From assembly GCF_024166365.1 (NCBI RefSeq), contig NC_064843.1:58986532-59050531 (forward strand): a DNA stretch of 64,000 bases, written 5' to 3'. The position numbers and the translations under genes are program-made. Numbering within the stretch: the first letter of the stretch is position 1; every line of letters begins with the position of its first letter. The DNA is from Elephas maximus indicus (Eukaryota; Chordata; Mammalia; Proboscidea; Elephantidae). This document shows positions 32,064 to 43,259 of the stretch, in pieces. The notes under the pieces are model-generated. The model had not been told where the DNA came from and made no database searches. It was given only the letters and a program-made list of their open reading frames with translations.

Positions 32064-33762
32064 TGGTCTTGGAGTTAATGGTTGTGTGTCAGTTTTTCCC
32101 TGGTACCCTGTGGGCCCTTTCATATTTAGATTCAGATCTTCTATTTCCAAAAAGATTCCTCGAATTATAGTTTTAAATATTCACTCCGTTCCATTGTTTT
32201 GTTTTTTTCTTCTTCAGGAACAGCAATTATATGCATTTTTTTTTTTTTTTTTTTGCCTGTTTTCTATTTCAACCACTTTGTCCTTTTATTTCTTTCTTTA
32301 TCTCATTTTCATTCTCTTAAGTCGTCTTTCTGCCTTGTTTTAGTGCCCGTTATGACTCTGTTCTTCCTTGGGTATCTTGTAATTAAATGCTCATTTCTGG
32401 TACCATTTTTTCTTTTATTTCTTTCTAAAGTTCAGTGAACTCTCATTTTATTTCTTCTTCTTTTTTTTTTTTTTTTTATATATTTCCATTCCTAGTTTTT
32501 GATTCAACATGATTTTTTCGTATCCCTGAATGCTTATTTGAGGGTATGTGATTCAGCTCGGAGAGTTTTTTTATGGCTTTTTGTCACTGTGTGTGTGTGT
32601 GTGTGTGTGTGGTTTTCTTTAGCTGAATTGATTGGATTCTCATTTTCCGATTTATTTTTATATTGGTTTTTTTATGATGAAGACTACAAGTCTGCATTTC
32701 CTTGGACAGAACCATCAGGTTCCAGTGTTTTTGAGATTCTTTAGTTCAAGAACACTCTTTTGTCAACGTAGCAAAGTATGGTTTCTTTAACTGGATTGGA
32801 GAGGGAGAAGGGATTATATGACTTTTTTTTTTCCCCCTTGTTTTGCAGGATCTTGAATTTCCCCCTCTGGCTTGTTTTTCCCTTCACCTTGCAGTTTCCA
32901 AGGTTTGTCTCTCTTGCTTGTAACCCCTTTTCCCCTGAGCATTATCTTTCCAAGACTTTCAGCTCTTATCCTGCGTGCGCACTTAAGTCTATTCCCTGCA
33001 GTAAGTAAGTGGTCTGACCTATCAGTACTCCTTTTCAGTGTTTTCTCACGTAGGGTGGCCTTTTTTTTCTGATGGTTGTTTTTGATCCATTTTAAGTCTG
33101 CAATTAGTGCCCCTCTTTTCCCTTATATGTAGTCTCTCCCTCCCCCAGAGGGCCTTGTACTCCCCAAAGTTACTGCGAGGAATATGGGAGATAGCTCACT
33201 GGTTTAGGTTTTTACTTACAGGTCGTTTGAAGCTATGACGTTCTCTAGTTATGCTGAAGGTGTATGTTTCGTGTCATTCACTTCTTATGTTCCGAAGCCT
33301 AAGGTGTTTAGTGATGCTGTCTTACTTGATTGGACTCAAGCTCCTGTGGCGAGCAGTTGCTGAAATCTCTGCATCGTTTGTTCAAGCTTTCAGCTGTTAT
33401 TGTTCATCTGAGTTCCTTCTTGTCTCACATTATGCTTGCATAATTCAGGATTCAGTCAAAGATTTTAGGGGGAGTTCTAAACCTGTATGTAGATTTTGGG
33501 TCTCCATCCTTTCTTGCTCCCACTTTCCTAGGTTTTTTTCATATAATTTCCAGGCATTCTGGCAGCCACTGGGACTGGGAAGTGCCCTCAGATGAAAAGC
33601 CAGTTAAGTACAGGTCTGTGCATCCCTTCTTTCAAGGGTCATATCCTCTCCAGTTTCTGACTGCTTTTGGTTGCAGTGCCTTCAGATACTTGCTTTTTAT
33701 ATTTTATTTAGGGTTTATAGTTATTACCAGGGGGGTTAGTTTGATAGAAGCTGGTCTGCCAG
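32064..33762. other. T-rich intron stretch with simple repeats
   Basis: Contains T runs (about 32237-32255, 32461-32478), a (GT)n tract at 32588-32611 and no gene. An old antisense L1/HAL1 relic is possible in the left half. Confidence 0.35.
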
Positions 33763-33893
33763 TATCAAGTGCAGTGGTTAAGTGTTCAGCTGCTCACCAA
33801 AAGGTCGGTGGTTCATATCTACCAGCCACTCCTTGGAAACCCTATGAGGCAGTTCTCTTCTGTCCTATAGGGTCGCTCAATGGGTTTGGGTTT
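33763..33893 (+). repeat. AfroSINE, shortened
   Basis: GTGCAGTGGTTAAGTGTTCA to GGTCGCTCAATGGGTTTGGG; part of the tail (ATGAGTCGG...) is deleted. Confidence 0.88.
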
Positions 33894-34059
33894 TTTTTGT
33901 TTGTTTGGTTGTTTTTTAAAATTTTTTAATATTTTTTTTTCTAAAAACATAACTGTCTTTTCTTTCCCTCAGTTTCTGCTTTTGTTTTCTTTCTGCTTTC
34001 TATAGTTGAATGCAAATGAAAACCATGAGTTTTTGCTTATTTTTTAACCCAATACATTG

Positions 34060-34640
34060 GTAATTAAAAAAACTGATAGAATCACAAGTATTGTAAAAAA
34101 TGTGGGAAAGAGGTACTTTCATACATGGTAGTTAGGACTGAGTCGGTATGCCCTTGAAAGGGCAGTTTGGCAGTGTAAATGTGTGGTCAGTATTAGGCCT
34201 AGTAATTCCGCTCCCTTGTGACTCATACAAAAAATACTGACGTGCAAAAAGGTGTTTTGTGTAACCTTGTTGGTAATAGAGAGACACTCTAATCTCAGTG
34301 TCAGCTGATAGAGGTATACTTGGTTAAAGAAAAATATGGTCTGCTCATAGAAACAGTACAACAGCTTTAAAAAGAATGGAGTTAGGTCTGTGAGTGTGAC
34401 ATGCAAATAGTCCTGAGACAGTAAATGAAAACAAGCTATAGAACAACACGGATGTTTTCCATTTGTGGGGAAATAACATTATTTGCACACATACCTAAGT
34501 ATAAATGAAAATAAATAGACAAGGGTATAACTCAAAGAGCGCTAGCTAAACAGGTCACAGCAGTTACCGTGGGAAAGGGTGTGGATCTGGAACAGGGTGC
34601 AGAAAGAGAACTAAACCTCTTACTTTATAATCTTCTGCCT
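34060..34640 (+). repeat. Old L1 3' region, plus strand
   Basis: Shows the L1 ORF2-end pattern: GGCAGTTTGGCAGTGTAA, CCTAGTAATTCCGCTCCC, ACAGCTTTAAAAAGAATGGA, and a following 3' UTR-like stretch. Confidence 0.7.
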
Positions 34641-34680
34641 TCTCTGAATTCCTTCCAGGACTAACTAACCTGTTAACTAC

Positions 34681-34829
34681 CAAAAAAAAAAAAAAACCTG
34701 TTGCCGTCATAGCGACCCTATAGGACAGAGTAGAACTGCCCCATTGGGTTTCCAAGGAGCGCCTGGTGGATTCAAACTGCTGACCTTTTGGTTAGCAGCT
34801 ATAGCTCTTAACCACTACATCACCAGAGA
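34681..34829 (-). repeat. AfroSINE
   Basis: Minus orientation with an A-run end. Perfect duplication TGTTAACTAC at 34671-34680 and 34830-34839. About 15 tail bases are missing near 34705. Confidence 0.94.
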
Positions 34830-35801
34830 TGTTAACTACATGGGTAATTAAATACAATGAAATTAAGCAACAAAAATAAATTTCTTTTAAAAAAAAATGT
34901 CTTTTGACTTCCTTATAGATGATTTGCAGTTTTATTTTATTTCTGACCACTTCATCCTAATCATAGTATTTATTCATTTACCCTGAATTCATTATTTCAA
35001 AATTAATAAGTCAGTCTTCTGGCCGGTGTTTGCGCAGATTATTGCTCTAGGTTTCACTGGTTTTGTACTTACTACAGTGTTTTCTCTGTCCTGACTATGA
35101 ATAAAAATTATATACCTTTCACTTTTCTTTTTTAGTATTTTATTATATCTTTGATGGAAGTATATACAGCAAAACATTCCCATTCAACAGTTTCTGCACA
35201 CATTATTCAGCGACATTGGTTACATTCTTCACATTGCATCAGGTGATATTTTAAGAGCCACTCTGTCTTTTGGCTGATGAATGACTTCCGGGAGTGGTTT
35301 GAGTTGCAAGTTTAAAGGGTATCCTAGGGCGATAGTCTCTACTGGTCCAGTAATCTGGTATTTTTTAGGATTTTGAGTTTTGTTCTACCTTTTTTTCCCA
35401 CTCGATCCAGGACCATCTATTGTGTCCCAGGTTGGAACAGTTAGTAGTGGTAGCTGGGCACCATGTAGTTCTTCTGGTCTCAAGGTAGGTGAGGCCATGG
35501 TTCTAGTAGCCTGTTAGTGCTGTAGACTAGTTTCTTCTTGAGTCTTTAATTTCCTTCTTTCCTCTTTGCTACAGATGCATAGAGGCTGTATCTTATATGG
35601 CCGTTCACAAGCTTTTAAGACCCTAGGTGCCGCCCACCAAACTAGGATGTATAACATTGTGAGCTGTGTTATGCCAATTGACCAAGTTGCCCTCCGAGAC
35701 TATGGTCCTTAATCCTCAAACCCAGTAACCCTGTCCGGTGAGGTGTTTGGTTATGTCTAGGAAGCACTTATAACCATGCCCCCTATGTGCTTTTATTTTA
35801 C

Positions 35802-36018
35802 CGTATTTTTACGCAAATAACGCGTGTCTTCTATTGCTTCTATGGTTGTTTGCCAACTGTGCCCTCCCCCGAGGAGGTATTTGCATAAGAGCTGCTATGC
35901 CAATTTTTTTAACATGTTGCTGTAAAGAAGTTAGCATAGCATGCTTACAAAAATACTTCATGGGGGGAGGGCGTGGTTGGCAAACGTACAAGGCACGCAT
36001 TATTTGTGTAAAAATATG
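35802..36018. mobile_element. Near-palindromic MITE-like element
   Basis: The outer 25 bases are inverted repeats (CGTATTTTTACGCAAATAAC and CATATTTTTACACAAATAAT on the other strand). The pairing continues inward (GTTTGCCAAC..GCCCTCCCCC; GCTATGC.AA) to a centre at AACATGTT, about 35911-35918. Left arm 113 bp, right arm 104 bp, the left having about 15 extra bases. No protein coding. Probably a non-autonomous DNA transposon; family not recognised and target duplication unclear. Confidence 0.8.
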
Positions 36019-36109
36019 ATGTATATATATACGCAGCACACGCAAAACGTGTATACATTTGCATACAGAAATACCTCTACATGCACACCCATATATTCGT
36101 ATGCACTTA

Positions 36110-36271
36110 CCAAAACCAAATGTGTTGCCCTCGAGTCGATTCAGACTCATAGCAACCCTGTAGGACAGAGTAGAACTGCCCCATGGGGTTTCCAAGTAGC
36201 AGCTGGTGGATTTGAACTGCCAACCTTTTGATTAGCAGCCGAGCTCTCAATCACTGCGCCACCGGGGCTCC
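36110..36271 (-). repeat. AfroSINE
   Basis: Minus orientation, full length, from the tail at 36119 to GCGCCACCGGGGCTCC (head) at 36271. Confidence 0.94.
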
Positions 36272-36296
36272 CATATGTGCTTACCTATACATATAT

Positions 36297-36466
36297 AGGA
36301 GCCCCAGTGGCTCAGTGGTTAAGTGTTCAGCTGCTAACCAAAAGGTTGGCAGTTTGAATTCAACAGCTGCTCCTTGGAAACCTATGGGACAGTTCTGCTC
36401 TGTCTTGTCGGGTTACTGTGAGTCAAAATCGACTCAACGGCAACAGGTTTGGTTTGGTTTTGGTTT
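36297..36466 (+). repeat. AfroSINE
   Basis: Plus orientation, GGAGCCCCAGTGGCTCAGTG to GGCAACAGGTTTGGTTTGG. Only about 25 bp separates it from the opposite-strand copy, head to head. Confidence 0.94.
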
Positions 36467-37115
36467 ACATATATGAACATACGTATCTACCTGTATAACT
36501 TCACACATATTTGCTGGTTATTACTGCAAAATTGTGTATGTTGTGGCTTTTACCAAAATTGTCCTTTATTCTTGTGTACTTCTTAGTGTCATCTTTTAAC
36601 TTGGTCAAGCTGTGCTGACTTTACTCTTATTCACTATTGCCTTATGCAAGTGCCTACTATCTAGAAAGTGATTCTTCTTCCCTCTCCCTCCCATCCCTGG
36701 TAACCACCAAAGAGTGTTGCTCTCTTTATGTATATTTATTCTTGTCTTCTTTATAATACAAGATTATATAGCAGTTGTCCTTTTGTAATTGATTTATTTT
36801 ACTCAGCATAATGTCCTCTAGGTTCATCCACATTATATTTTGAGAACTCATCATTATTCTTTCTGGCTGCATAGTATTCCATTGTGTATATGTACCACGG
36901 TTTGTTTATCCATTCATCTGTTGATGGGCACTTAGGTTGTTTCCATCTTTTTGCTATTGTGTCTAATGCTGCAATGAACATAACTGTCCGTATATCTGTT
37001 CATTTCAGTAGTTTAGTTCTCTAGCATATATACTTAGGAGTGAGATTGCTGGATCATAGCTTTCTTTTTCTAGCTTTTTGAGGACGTGCCATACCATTTT
37101 CCATAGTGGTTGAAG

Positions 37116-37521
37116 GTACTTAAGAATTTTTAAATATTTTTTTTTGTTAATGGACAATTTTCAGACGTATTCAGAAGTAAAAATAGTGTGATAAACTCAT
37201 ACCCAGCTTTAACAGTCATTACTGTATGATGATCTTTGTTTCATTTTTCTTTGCCCCATTTTTTTCTGAACTGTTTTTAAAGCAAATCCCATAAATCATT
37301 TTCACCCATAAATACTTCAGTATGCATTTCTTTTAAAAAAAAAAATACAGTACCATTTTTACAACAGCCAAAGTAATAATGCTACATTAATATAATTTAT
37401 TGTGGAGTTACTTTTCATGTTTCCCCGACAACCTGGAAAACATCCTCTACGTTTGGTTCGTTAGGATCAGGAGAGCTTAGGGCTGAACCTGTCAAAGGCC
37501 TGGCTCTCTGGACCCTTTTCC
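37116..37521. other. Intron 1 end region, old repeat fragment
   Basis: About 37170-37340 resembles an old L1-type segment (ACAGTCATTACTGTATGATG, then AAGCAAATCCCATAAATCAT); the rest is unassigned. Confidence 0.35.
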
Positions 37522-37580
37522 AGGTTGCTATAAGTCGGAATTGACTCGATGGCAACAGGTTTGGTTTTGGGTTTTGGTAG
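37522..37580 (+). repeat. AfroSINE 3' fragment
   Basis: GTTGCTATAAGTCGGAATTG, GGCAACAGGTTTGGTTTTGG. Confidence 0.85.
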
Positions 37581-37686
37581 AGAACAGTACTGTTACAGCC
37601 CCAAATGTGGGATGGAAAGCAGGCCTTGCTTCCCTCACAGGAGAGCATTTCCACCTGACACTCTTGTTTCTGTTTTCTTTTCACAG

Positions 37687-37765
37687 ATCTGGCTTCTGAA
37701 ATATCCTCTTTCTTTGGGGAGACCAGGAAAAAATGACCACAGGGCCCTGGAAAGCCAGGGGAGAG
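37687..37765 (+). other. ZNF133: ZNF133 exon 2 (leader exon with an in-frame upstream ATG)
   Basis: Acceptor TTTTCTTTTCACAG ends at 37686 and donor GAG|GTGAGTG follows 37765. An ATG at 37733-37735 (AAAAAATGACC, A at -3) opens 11 codons, MTTGPWKARGE. Spliced to the KRAB exon, these continue in frame through Ala-His into [10 protein letters not shown]. The leader exon could therefore add 13 residues (667 total) or act as 5' UTR. The exon type (79 nt just before KRAB A) is usual for KRAB genes. Confidence 0.75.
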
Positions 37766-38735
37766 GTGAGTGTTTCCTGAGTTTCCATACCATCACAGGA
37801 TGGACGCGTTCCTTTCTCTTGCCGTGACTACCCTTGGTACCTGGCAGAGTCCAGCTCCAGTACTTGAGGTGTGACATATCTTAACCTGCGGCCCTCCCTC
37901 AGCTTCCCTCTCTGCTCTACCTGTCACCTGGCCTTTCACCAAGGAGTTCACTGCACAACACACAGTTCCACACTGCAGCATAGAGTCTGCATGCACTTAT
38001 TCATCTTCAAGACAGGTAAAGGTTGCTGCACTTCCAGCCCCCATCCTTTATTCTGCCCCTAGGTACCTTTTACCTTTTATTCCTCCCAGGTGGTCCCTCC
38101 CTGTCCTCATTGCAGGCTTCCTGTCTTCCTTTGCTAATGGCTCGCCTTTCCTGCTGCTCACAGGCCTCAGCTGGAATGCCTAGTTCTTCCATCTTCTCTT
38201 GATTCCCGCCCATCCTTCAAGACCAAGTTCCCAGGCCTTTCTAGTGAAACCTTCCCTGATATATTATAGTGACCTCTCCATTTTGAAATCCCTTGATAGA
38301 GTGATTGAAAACCCTGGCAGTACTTGGGAACTTAAAAAAAAAACTGATTTTCTGGCCCCCTCCAGAGATTGTAATATAACTGATTTGGGCTAGGGCCTAG
38401 GTTACCTGTGATTAAAAAAAAAATGTACAAGTGGTTCATATCTGCTATAAGAACAGTGGTGGGAACCACTGTCACTCTTGTTTTTGCTTTTCCATTTATG
38501 ATTGTGTGTATGTTGGGCTTGGCTGGGCCTTTTGACTGCTGGTAGTGTTGGCAGGGGTGGTGTTTTAAAGCCATTCCCAAGACCACCCAGGTTAGGAAAA
38601 GGGAGCTGGCAGGTGATTTGACAGTAATGTGATGGAAGGCTGCCAAGCGGAGGGTCCCTCAGGAAGGCACACCAAAGGCTTAGTGTGAGAATCCCAGGGT
38701 CTGATACTCAAGGAGTGGTGGTGTCCTTGAGTTGC
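37766..38735. other. Intron 2, unique sequence
   Basis: No repeat or coding exon recognised up to the minisatellite. Confidence 0.4.
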
Positions 38736-39275
38736 GATTACCAGAGCAAATCCCTGTGGTAACCTGAGAGACCAAGGCTGAGCAGGAAGGCTGGGCTTGG
38801 TGTGCTTGAGGAGCGATTACCAGAGCAAATCCCTGTGGTAACCTGAGAGACTGAGGCCGAGCAGGAAGGCTGGGCTTGGTGTGCGTGAGGATCGATTACC
38901 AGTGCAAATCCCTGTGGTAACCTGAGAGACTGAGGCTGAGCAGGAAGGCTGGGCTTGGTGTCCTTGAGGACCGGTTACCAGCGCAAATCCCTGTGGTAAC
39001 CTGAGAGACTGAGGCTGAGCAGGAAGGCTGGGCTTGGTGTGCATGAGGACCGATTACCAGAGCAAACCCCTGTGGTAACCTGAGAGACCGAGGCTGAGCA
39101 GGAAGGCTGGGCTTGGTGTGCGTGAGGACCGATTACCTGAGCAAATCCCTGTGGTAACCTGAGAGACTGAGGCTGAGCAGGAAGGCTGGGCTTGGTGTGC
39201 GTGAGGACCGGTTACCAGCACAAATCCCTGTGGTAACCTGAGAGACTGAGGCTGAGCAGGAAGGCTAGGCTAACA
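38736..39275. repeat. Minisatellite, 79-bp unit, about 6.8 copies
   Basis: The GATTACC/GGTTACC start recurs at 38736, 38815, 38894, 38973, 39052, 39131 and 39210: exactly 79 bp each time. Units differ at few sites (CAAATCCCTGTGGTAACCTG, CAGGAAGGCTGGGCTTGGTG are constant). The array is in intron 2, about 0.95 kb before the KRAB A exon. Confidence 0.98.
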
Positions 39276-39638
39276 GGCCAGCAGCCAGGCCTCACCACCA
39301 ACCAGTTGTGGCCCTGCAGCATTTGCCTGGCGTGGTCAGATCTCTGGATTTTTCAACAGGAGCCAGGCAGCAAGTCAGGGTTTTCATGAGACACCTGCCA
39401 GCGTTTGAATGATTTAAAAAACAAAAAGTTTTAATGCACCATGAGTCAAAACAAAAGCCTATTTATGGACTGCTGGTTTTGCTGTACTTTTAAGTCAGAA
39501 TGAGGATTAGGCTGACAAGGATCTTGTAATTGGGTCACCAGGATTATGTAAGTTTTGCATCTGTACCCTGTCTCAGCCAGGACACCTTACTACAGGATTC
39601 TCAACGCTGGGATTTTTATCTAGCATCACCTTCCAAAG
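39276..39638. other. Intron 2, nothing recognised
   Basis: No gene or repeat that I can support. Confidence 0.4.
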
Positions 39639-39857
39639 CAGGGGTCAGCAAACTTTTTCTATAAAAGGCCAAATGATAATTATTTTAGGTGCTGTGGTCC
39701 ATATCATCTCTTGCAACCACTGAACTGTGTCATTACAACGCAAAAGAAGAAGGCAGTGCGTACACAAATCGGTTTGACTGTATTCCAATAAAACTCTATT
39801 TACCAAAACAGGTGGTGGGCCAGACTTAGCCCTTTGGCCAGAATTTGTTGACCCCTA
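39639..39857 (+). mobile_element. Non-autonomous hAT-Charlie element (MER33/MER58-like)
   Basis: Terminal inverted repeats CAGGGGTCAGCAAAC and GTTGACCCCTA, inner GGTGGTGGGCCAGACTTAGC. 8-bp flanks TTCCAAAG / TTCTAGAG are a decayed hAT-size duplication. The family name is approximate. Confidence 0.85.
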
Positions 39858-39865
39858 TTCTAGAG

Positions 39866-40398
<533 letters not shown>

Positions 40399-40523
40399 TA
40401 GCCTACGCTCGACGCTGCCATCTGGCCTTTTTGACTTTGCCTTTGCATGAGGCCCCAGAACAAAGACATTCTGTTTCTTGTTTTCCCAGGGAAGGTTAGG
40501 ATCCTGTAGAGTGAAAAATGAGA

Positions 40524-40573
40524 TAGTGTGTGTGTGTGTGCGTGTGTGCGTGCGTGCGTGCGTGTGTGTGTGT
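40524..40573. repeat. (GT)n/(GC GT) microsatellite
   Basis: About 50 bp of GTGTGT with CGTG and GCGT interruptions, 170 bp after the KRAB A exon. Confidence 0.95.
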
Positions 40574-40846
40574 AAGTAATACTCTGCATTTCTAGGCCTC
40601 TGGGCCTCTCTTCCTAGGGTATCTTCTAAACAAAGGAGGTGTGTATCCACTCAGCATGGAATAGAATCAGTCTGCTCTCTCTTATTCTGTTCACCTTCTC
40701 CACTTATCCCTTCCACTGCTGAGAGCTTACTATTCTCAGGTCTCTCATTTCACCTTTTGAAGTTCCCGCCCAGTTTGGCTCTGAGTTCTGGAATGGGCCC
40801 TTAAGCATATAACTTACAGTCACCTTATTTTCTTTTTTGTGAGCAG

Positions 40847-40942
40847 GAATTCCATTTTCTAAACCAAAACTCATCACCCAGCTAGAGCAAGGAAAAGAGA
40901 CCTGGAGAGAGGAGAAAAAGTGTCGACCAGCCATCTGTCCAG
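40847..40942 (+). CDS. ZNF133: ZNF133 coding exon: KRAB B box
   Basis: Acceptor TTTTTTGTGAGCAG, donor CAG|GTGAGTGG. It completes Gly41 and codes IPFSKPKLITQLEQGKETW and REEKKC, a classical KRAB B box (residues 42-72), ending one base into codon 73. KRAB B enhances KRAB A repression. The 96-nt size and phase are those of other KRAB genes. Confidence 0.95.
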
Positions 40943-41635
40943 GTGAGTGGGGAACTCTAGAGAGATGGACACAGAGCTGTTAGCTGCTCATCTGGGAGGG
41001 AGGAGGCCTCGCTCAGGGCTAGGGAGGAAGGTGTTTAGATTGCCTGGCACTGCCTACCTTCATCCTCACTCAAGTGAGGGCTTCCCTGGTTTCTCTGGTC
41101 TCCTTTCTCCCCTGTGAAGCCTTTCGTCTTCTTGCTGGGTTTGCCTTCTCTAGCTTACTCAGTTCTTTTCCATATTTTGGGGTTCTTTTGTTGATACTAT
41201 TTAAAAAAAAAACAAACAGGTAAGAATTTGGGAAAAAACTGAGTGAGCTAGAGAAAGAAGGCAAGCTCAGTGAGAGGAAGGAAGGCTAAAAAGTCAATTG
41301 AGAAGTTGAAATGGAATTCTAAAAAATTTGGGAGCTGAGGATGGTTTTTACATTTTTGAATGGTTGCATTTTAAATTGTGAACAGATAACTCTATTACTA
41401 TAACTTTGACTATAAGAATCACCATGAAGCTGGTTCCTATCAGGCAGAGGTTCCGTATATCTCCACTTATTTCTGACATCAACCATCCAAGAGTACTCTT
41501 TCTCTTTACTGGGTTGGATAATTCATGGCAATGCCCACAAAACTGAGAATCACCACACCTGTAATGACAACTTTGATACAGTAGAGAAAGATACAAGCAA
41601 AGAATATAGATAGAAACGAACCTGTGCATGGGGCA
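40943..41635. other. Intron 3 start, mostly unassigned
   Basis: No named repeat; about 41350-41635 may be part of the same old element as the following degenerate repeat. Confidence 0.35.
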
Positions 41636-42170
41636 GGTCTGGGAGGGGCTCTAGCACAGTGGACCTGCTTACAGCGCTCCACGACGTCTCCCCCGGCAGA
41701 AATACCTCCTGCTCCAGCAGCTCTTGATCTCCGCTCTCCTCCACTCTCCAGGTCTGCTCATTGTCTCCACCGCTTCTGACACCATCACTGCCATCCTCTA
41801 CAGCTCTAAGCGTGTTACAGCTCCTTGATCCAGGTCTGGGAGGGTTTCCGGCACAGAGCTTTAATGGACGCTTTACCTTCTCGGCCAAGAAGCTCCCTGC
41901 TTAGGTCGGGCCCTAATGTTTCCATTGGTCCCTGAACTCCAGGTGGGCCTGTGCCACTCTTCTGCTGGGCCTCTTCTTCCCCACACTGCTGCCTCTGGGT
42001 CTGTTCTGGTCTTCACTCTTTCTGGTGACTTTGCAGCCCTAAGAGGGTATGGCTCGTTCCCGGGTCTCGGAGGGGTCTCAGCGCAGGGCTCCCTTGCAGG
42101 CACTTGTCAGCCAGGCTCCCCTCTATACTGTCGTCAACCAGGTGGCCCTGAAACCTCTGTTCCAGGGCTT
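41636..42170. repeat. Degenerate tandem repeat, three units of about 200-230 bp, family unknown
   Basis: GGTCTGGGAGGGGCTCTAGC (41636), GGTCTGGGAGGGTTTCCGGC (41833) and GGTCTCGGAGGGGTCTCAGC (42063) start comparable blocks. Their ends share TACAGCTCTAAGCGTGTTAC / TGCAGCCCTAAGAGGGTATG. More GC-rich than its surroundings. A TTTATAA near 42168 and a possible LTR origin cannot be confirmed. Confidence 0.55.
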
Positions 42171-42569
42171 TTTATAAGCCATTACAAGGTTGGGCCTACC
42201 TAGCCAGGTGGAGTCCAGTTGGTTCCTTCCCCAGCATCCTTTGTTCTGTAGCTGTCATTGGTATTGTTACATCTGCAGACATCATTAGCTCCCGAATATG
42301 ATATTAAAATATTTGCTTTTATCACTCACATGTATTTTAAAGAAATTAAGAGGAAAAAATGTACTTCTGTATTCATCCTGTGTGTGCTCTTCATTTTTTT
42401 CCTGAATGTTTGGCTTTTCACCGGATAATCGTTTTCCTTCAGCCTGAAGGACTTCACTTAGCATTGCTTTAGGCGCAGGTGTTTTCTCTTATTTGTTGTT
42501 TTTCTGAAAATGTTTTTATTTCATCTTCTTCATTTTTGAAGGTTATTTTCACTGGACGTAGAAATCTGG

Positions 42570-42941
42570 ATGTTATAAGAAGACCAGACTTAATGGTCTG
42601 ACAGAGACTAGAGGAACCCCCAAAACTATGGCCCCCAGATGCTGTGTTAACCCCGAACTGAAACCATTCCTGAAGCCCACTCTTCAGATAAGATTAGACG
42701 GGACCGTAGAACATACAATAATGCACGTGAGGAGTGTGCTTCTTAGTTCAATCAGATACACGGGACCAAAGGAGCGGCTCGTGTCCAGAGGCAGGACGAG
42801 AAGGCAGGAAGGGACAGGAACTGATTGAATGATCACAGGGAACCAGTGGTGGGAAGGGGGAACGTGCTGTCACATTGTGGGGATTGCAACTTATGTTACA
42901 AAACAATGTGTGTATAAATTTTTATATGAGAAATTTTTTTA
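42570..42941 (+). repeat. L1 3' UTR fragment with A-rich end
   Basis: AAGACCAGACTTAATGGTCTGACAG...ACTAGAGGAA matches the L1 3' UTR at 23450-23560, more diverged. Confidence 0.8.
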
Positions 42942-42948
42942 AAAATCT

Positions 42949-43252
42949 GTTTGTTGTTTTTAGGTGCCATTGAGTCGGTTCCAACTCATCACGACCCTGT
43001 GTTGTACAATAGAACGAAACACTACCAGGTCCTGCACCATCCTCACAATCATTACTATGCTTGAGCCCATTGTTGTAGCCACTGTGTCAAAGTAGAGGGT
43101 GAGCAAAAAAGAGGAAGACCCTCAACGAGGTGGACGGACATTTCAACAATTGTGAGGATGGTGCAGGACTGGGCAATGTTGCATTCTGTTATGCTTATTG
43201 TAAGGTCAGTATGAGTCGGAGCCAACTTGACGTGGCACCTAATAACAGCAAC
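42949..43252. mobile_element. Inverted pair of RTE 3' ends inside one direct repeat
   Basis: Left half (42949-about 43088) is the RTE 3' end on minus, and right half (about 43089-43252) is the RTE 3' end on plus, with a short internal deletion near 43140. Both 3' tails face outward. AAAATCT at 42942-42948 and 43253-43259 flanks the pair. Confidence 0.85.
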
Positions 43253-43259
43253 AAAATCT

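Larger units (their letters stand above)
35130..37115 (-). mobile_element. L1 3' region, minus strand, interrupted by a MITE and two SINEs
   Basis: The 3' UTR (about 35150-35800) resembles that of 12161-13000 (GTGGTAGCTGGGCACC.T.TAGTT). The ORF2 end (about 36790-37110) contains ATAATGTCCTCTAGGTTCAT and CCATTCATCTGTTGATGGGC. The sequence continues on both sides of 35802-36018, 36110-36271 and 36297-36466, so those are younger. Confidence 0.8.

Noticed and set aside
38736..39275. CRISPR-like array
   Set aside because: The 79-bp units are tandem and almost identical with no unique spacers, in a mammalian intron.
40847..40942. Second KRAB gene or alternative KRAB exon
   Set aside because: Only one A and one B box are present and their phases join perfectly to the last exon.
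41550..42203. Open frames on both strands in the degenerate repeat
   Set aside because: They overlap on both strands, follow the repeat units and have no recognisable domain.
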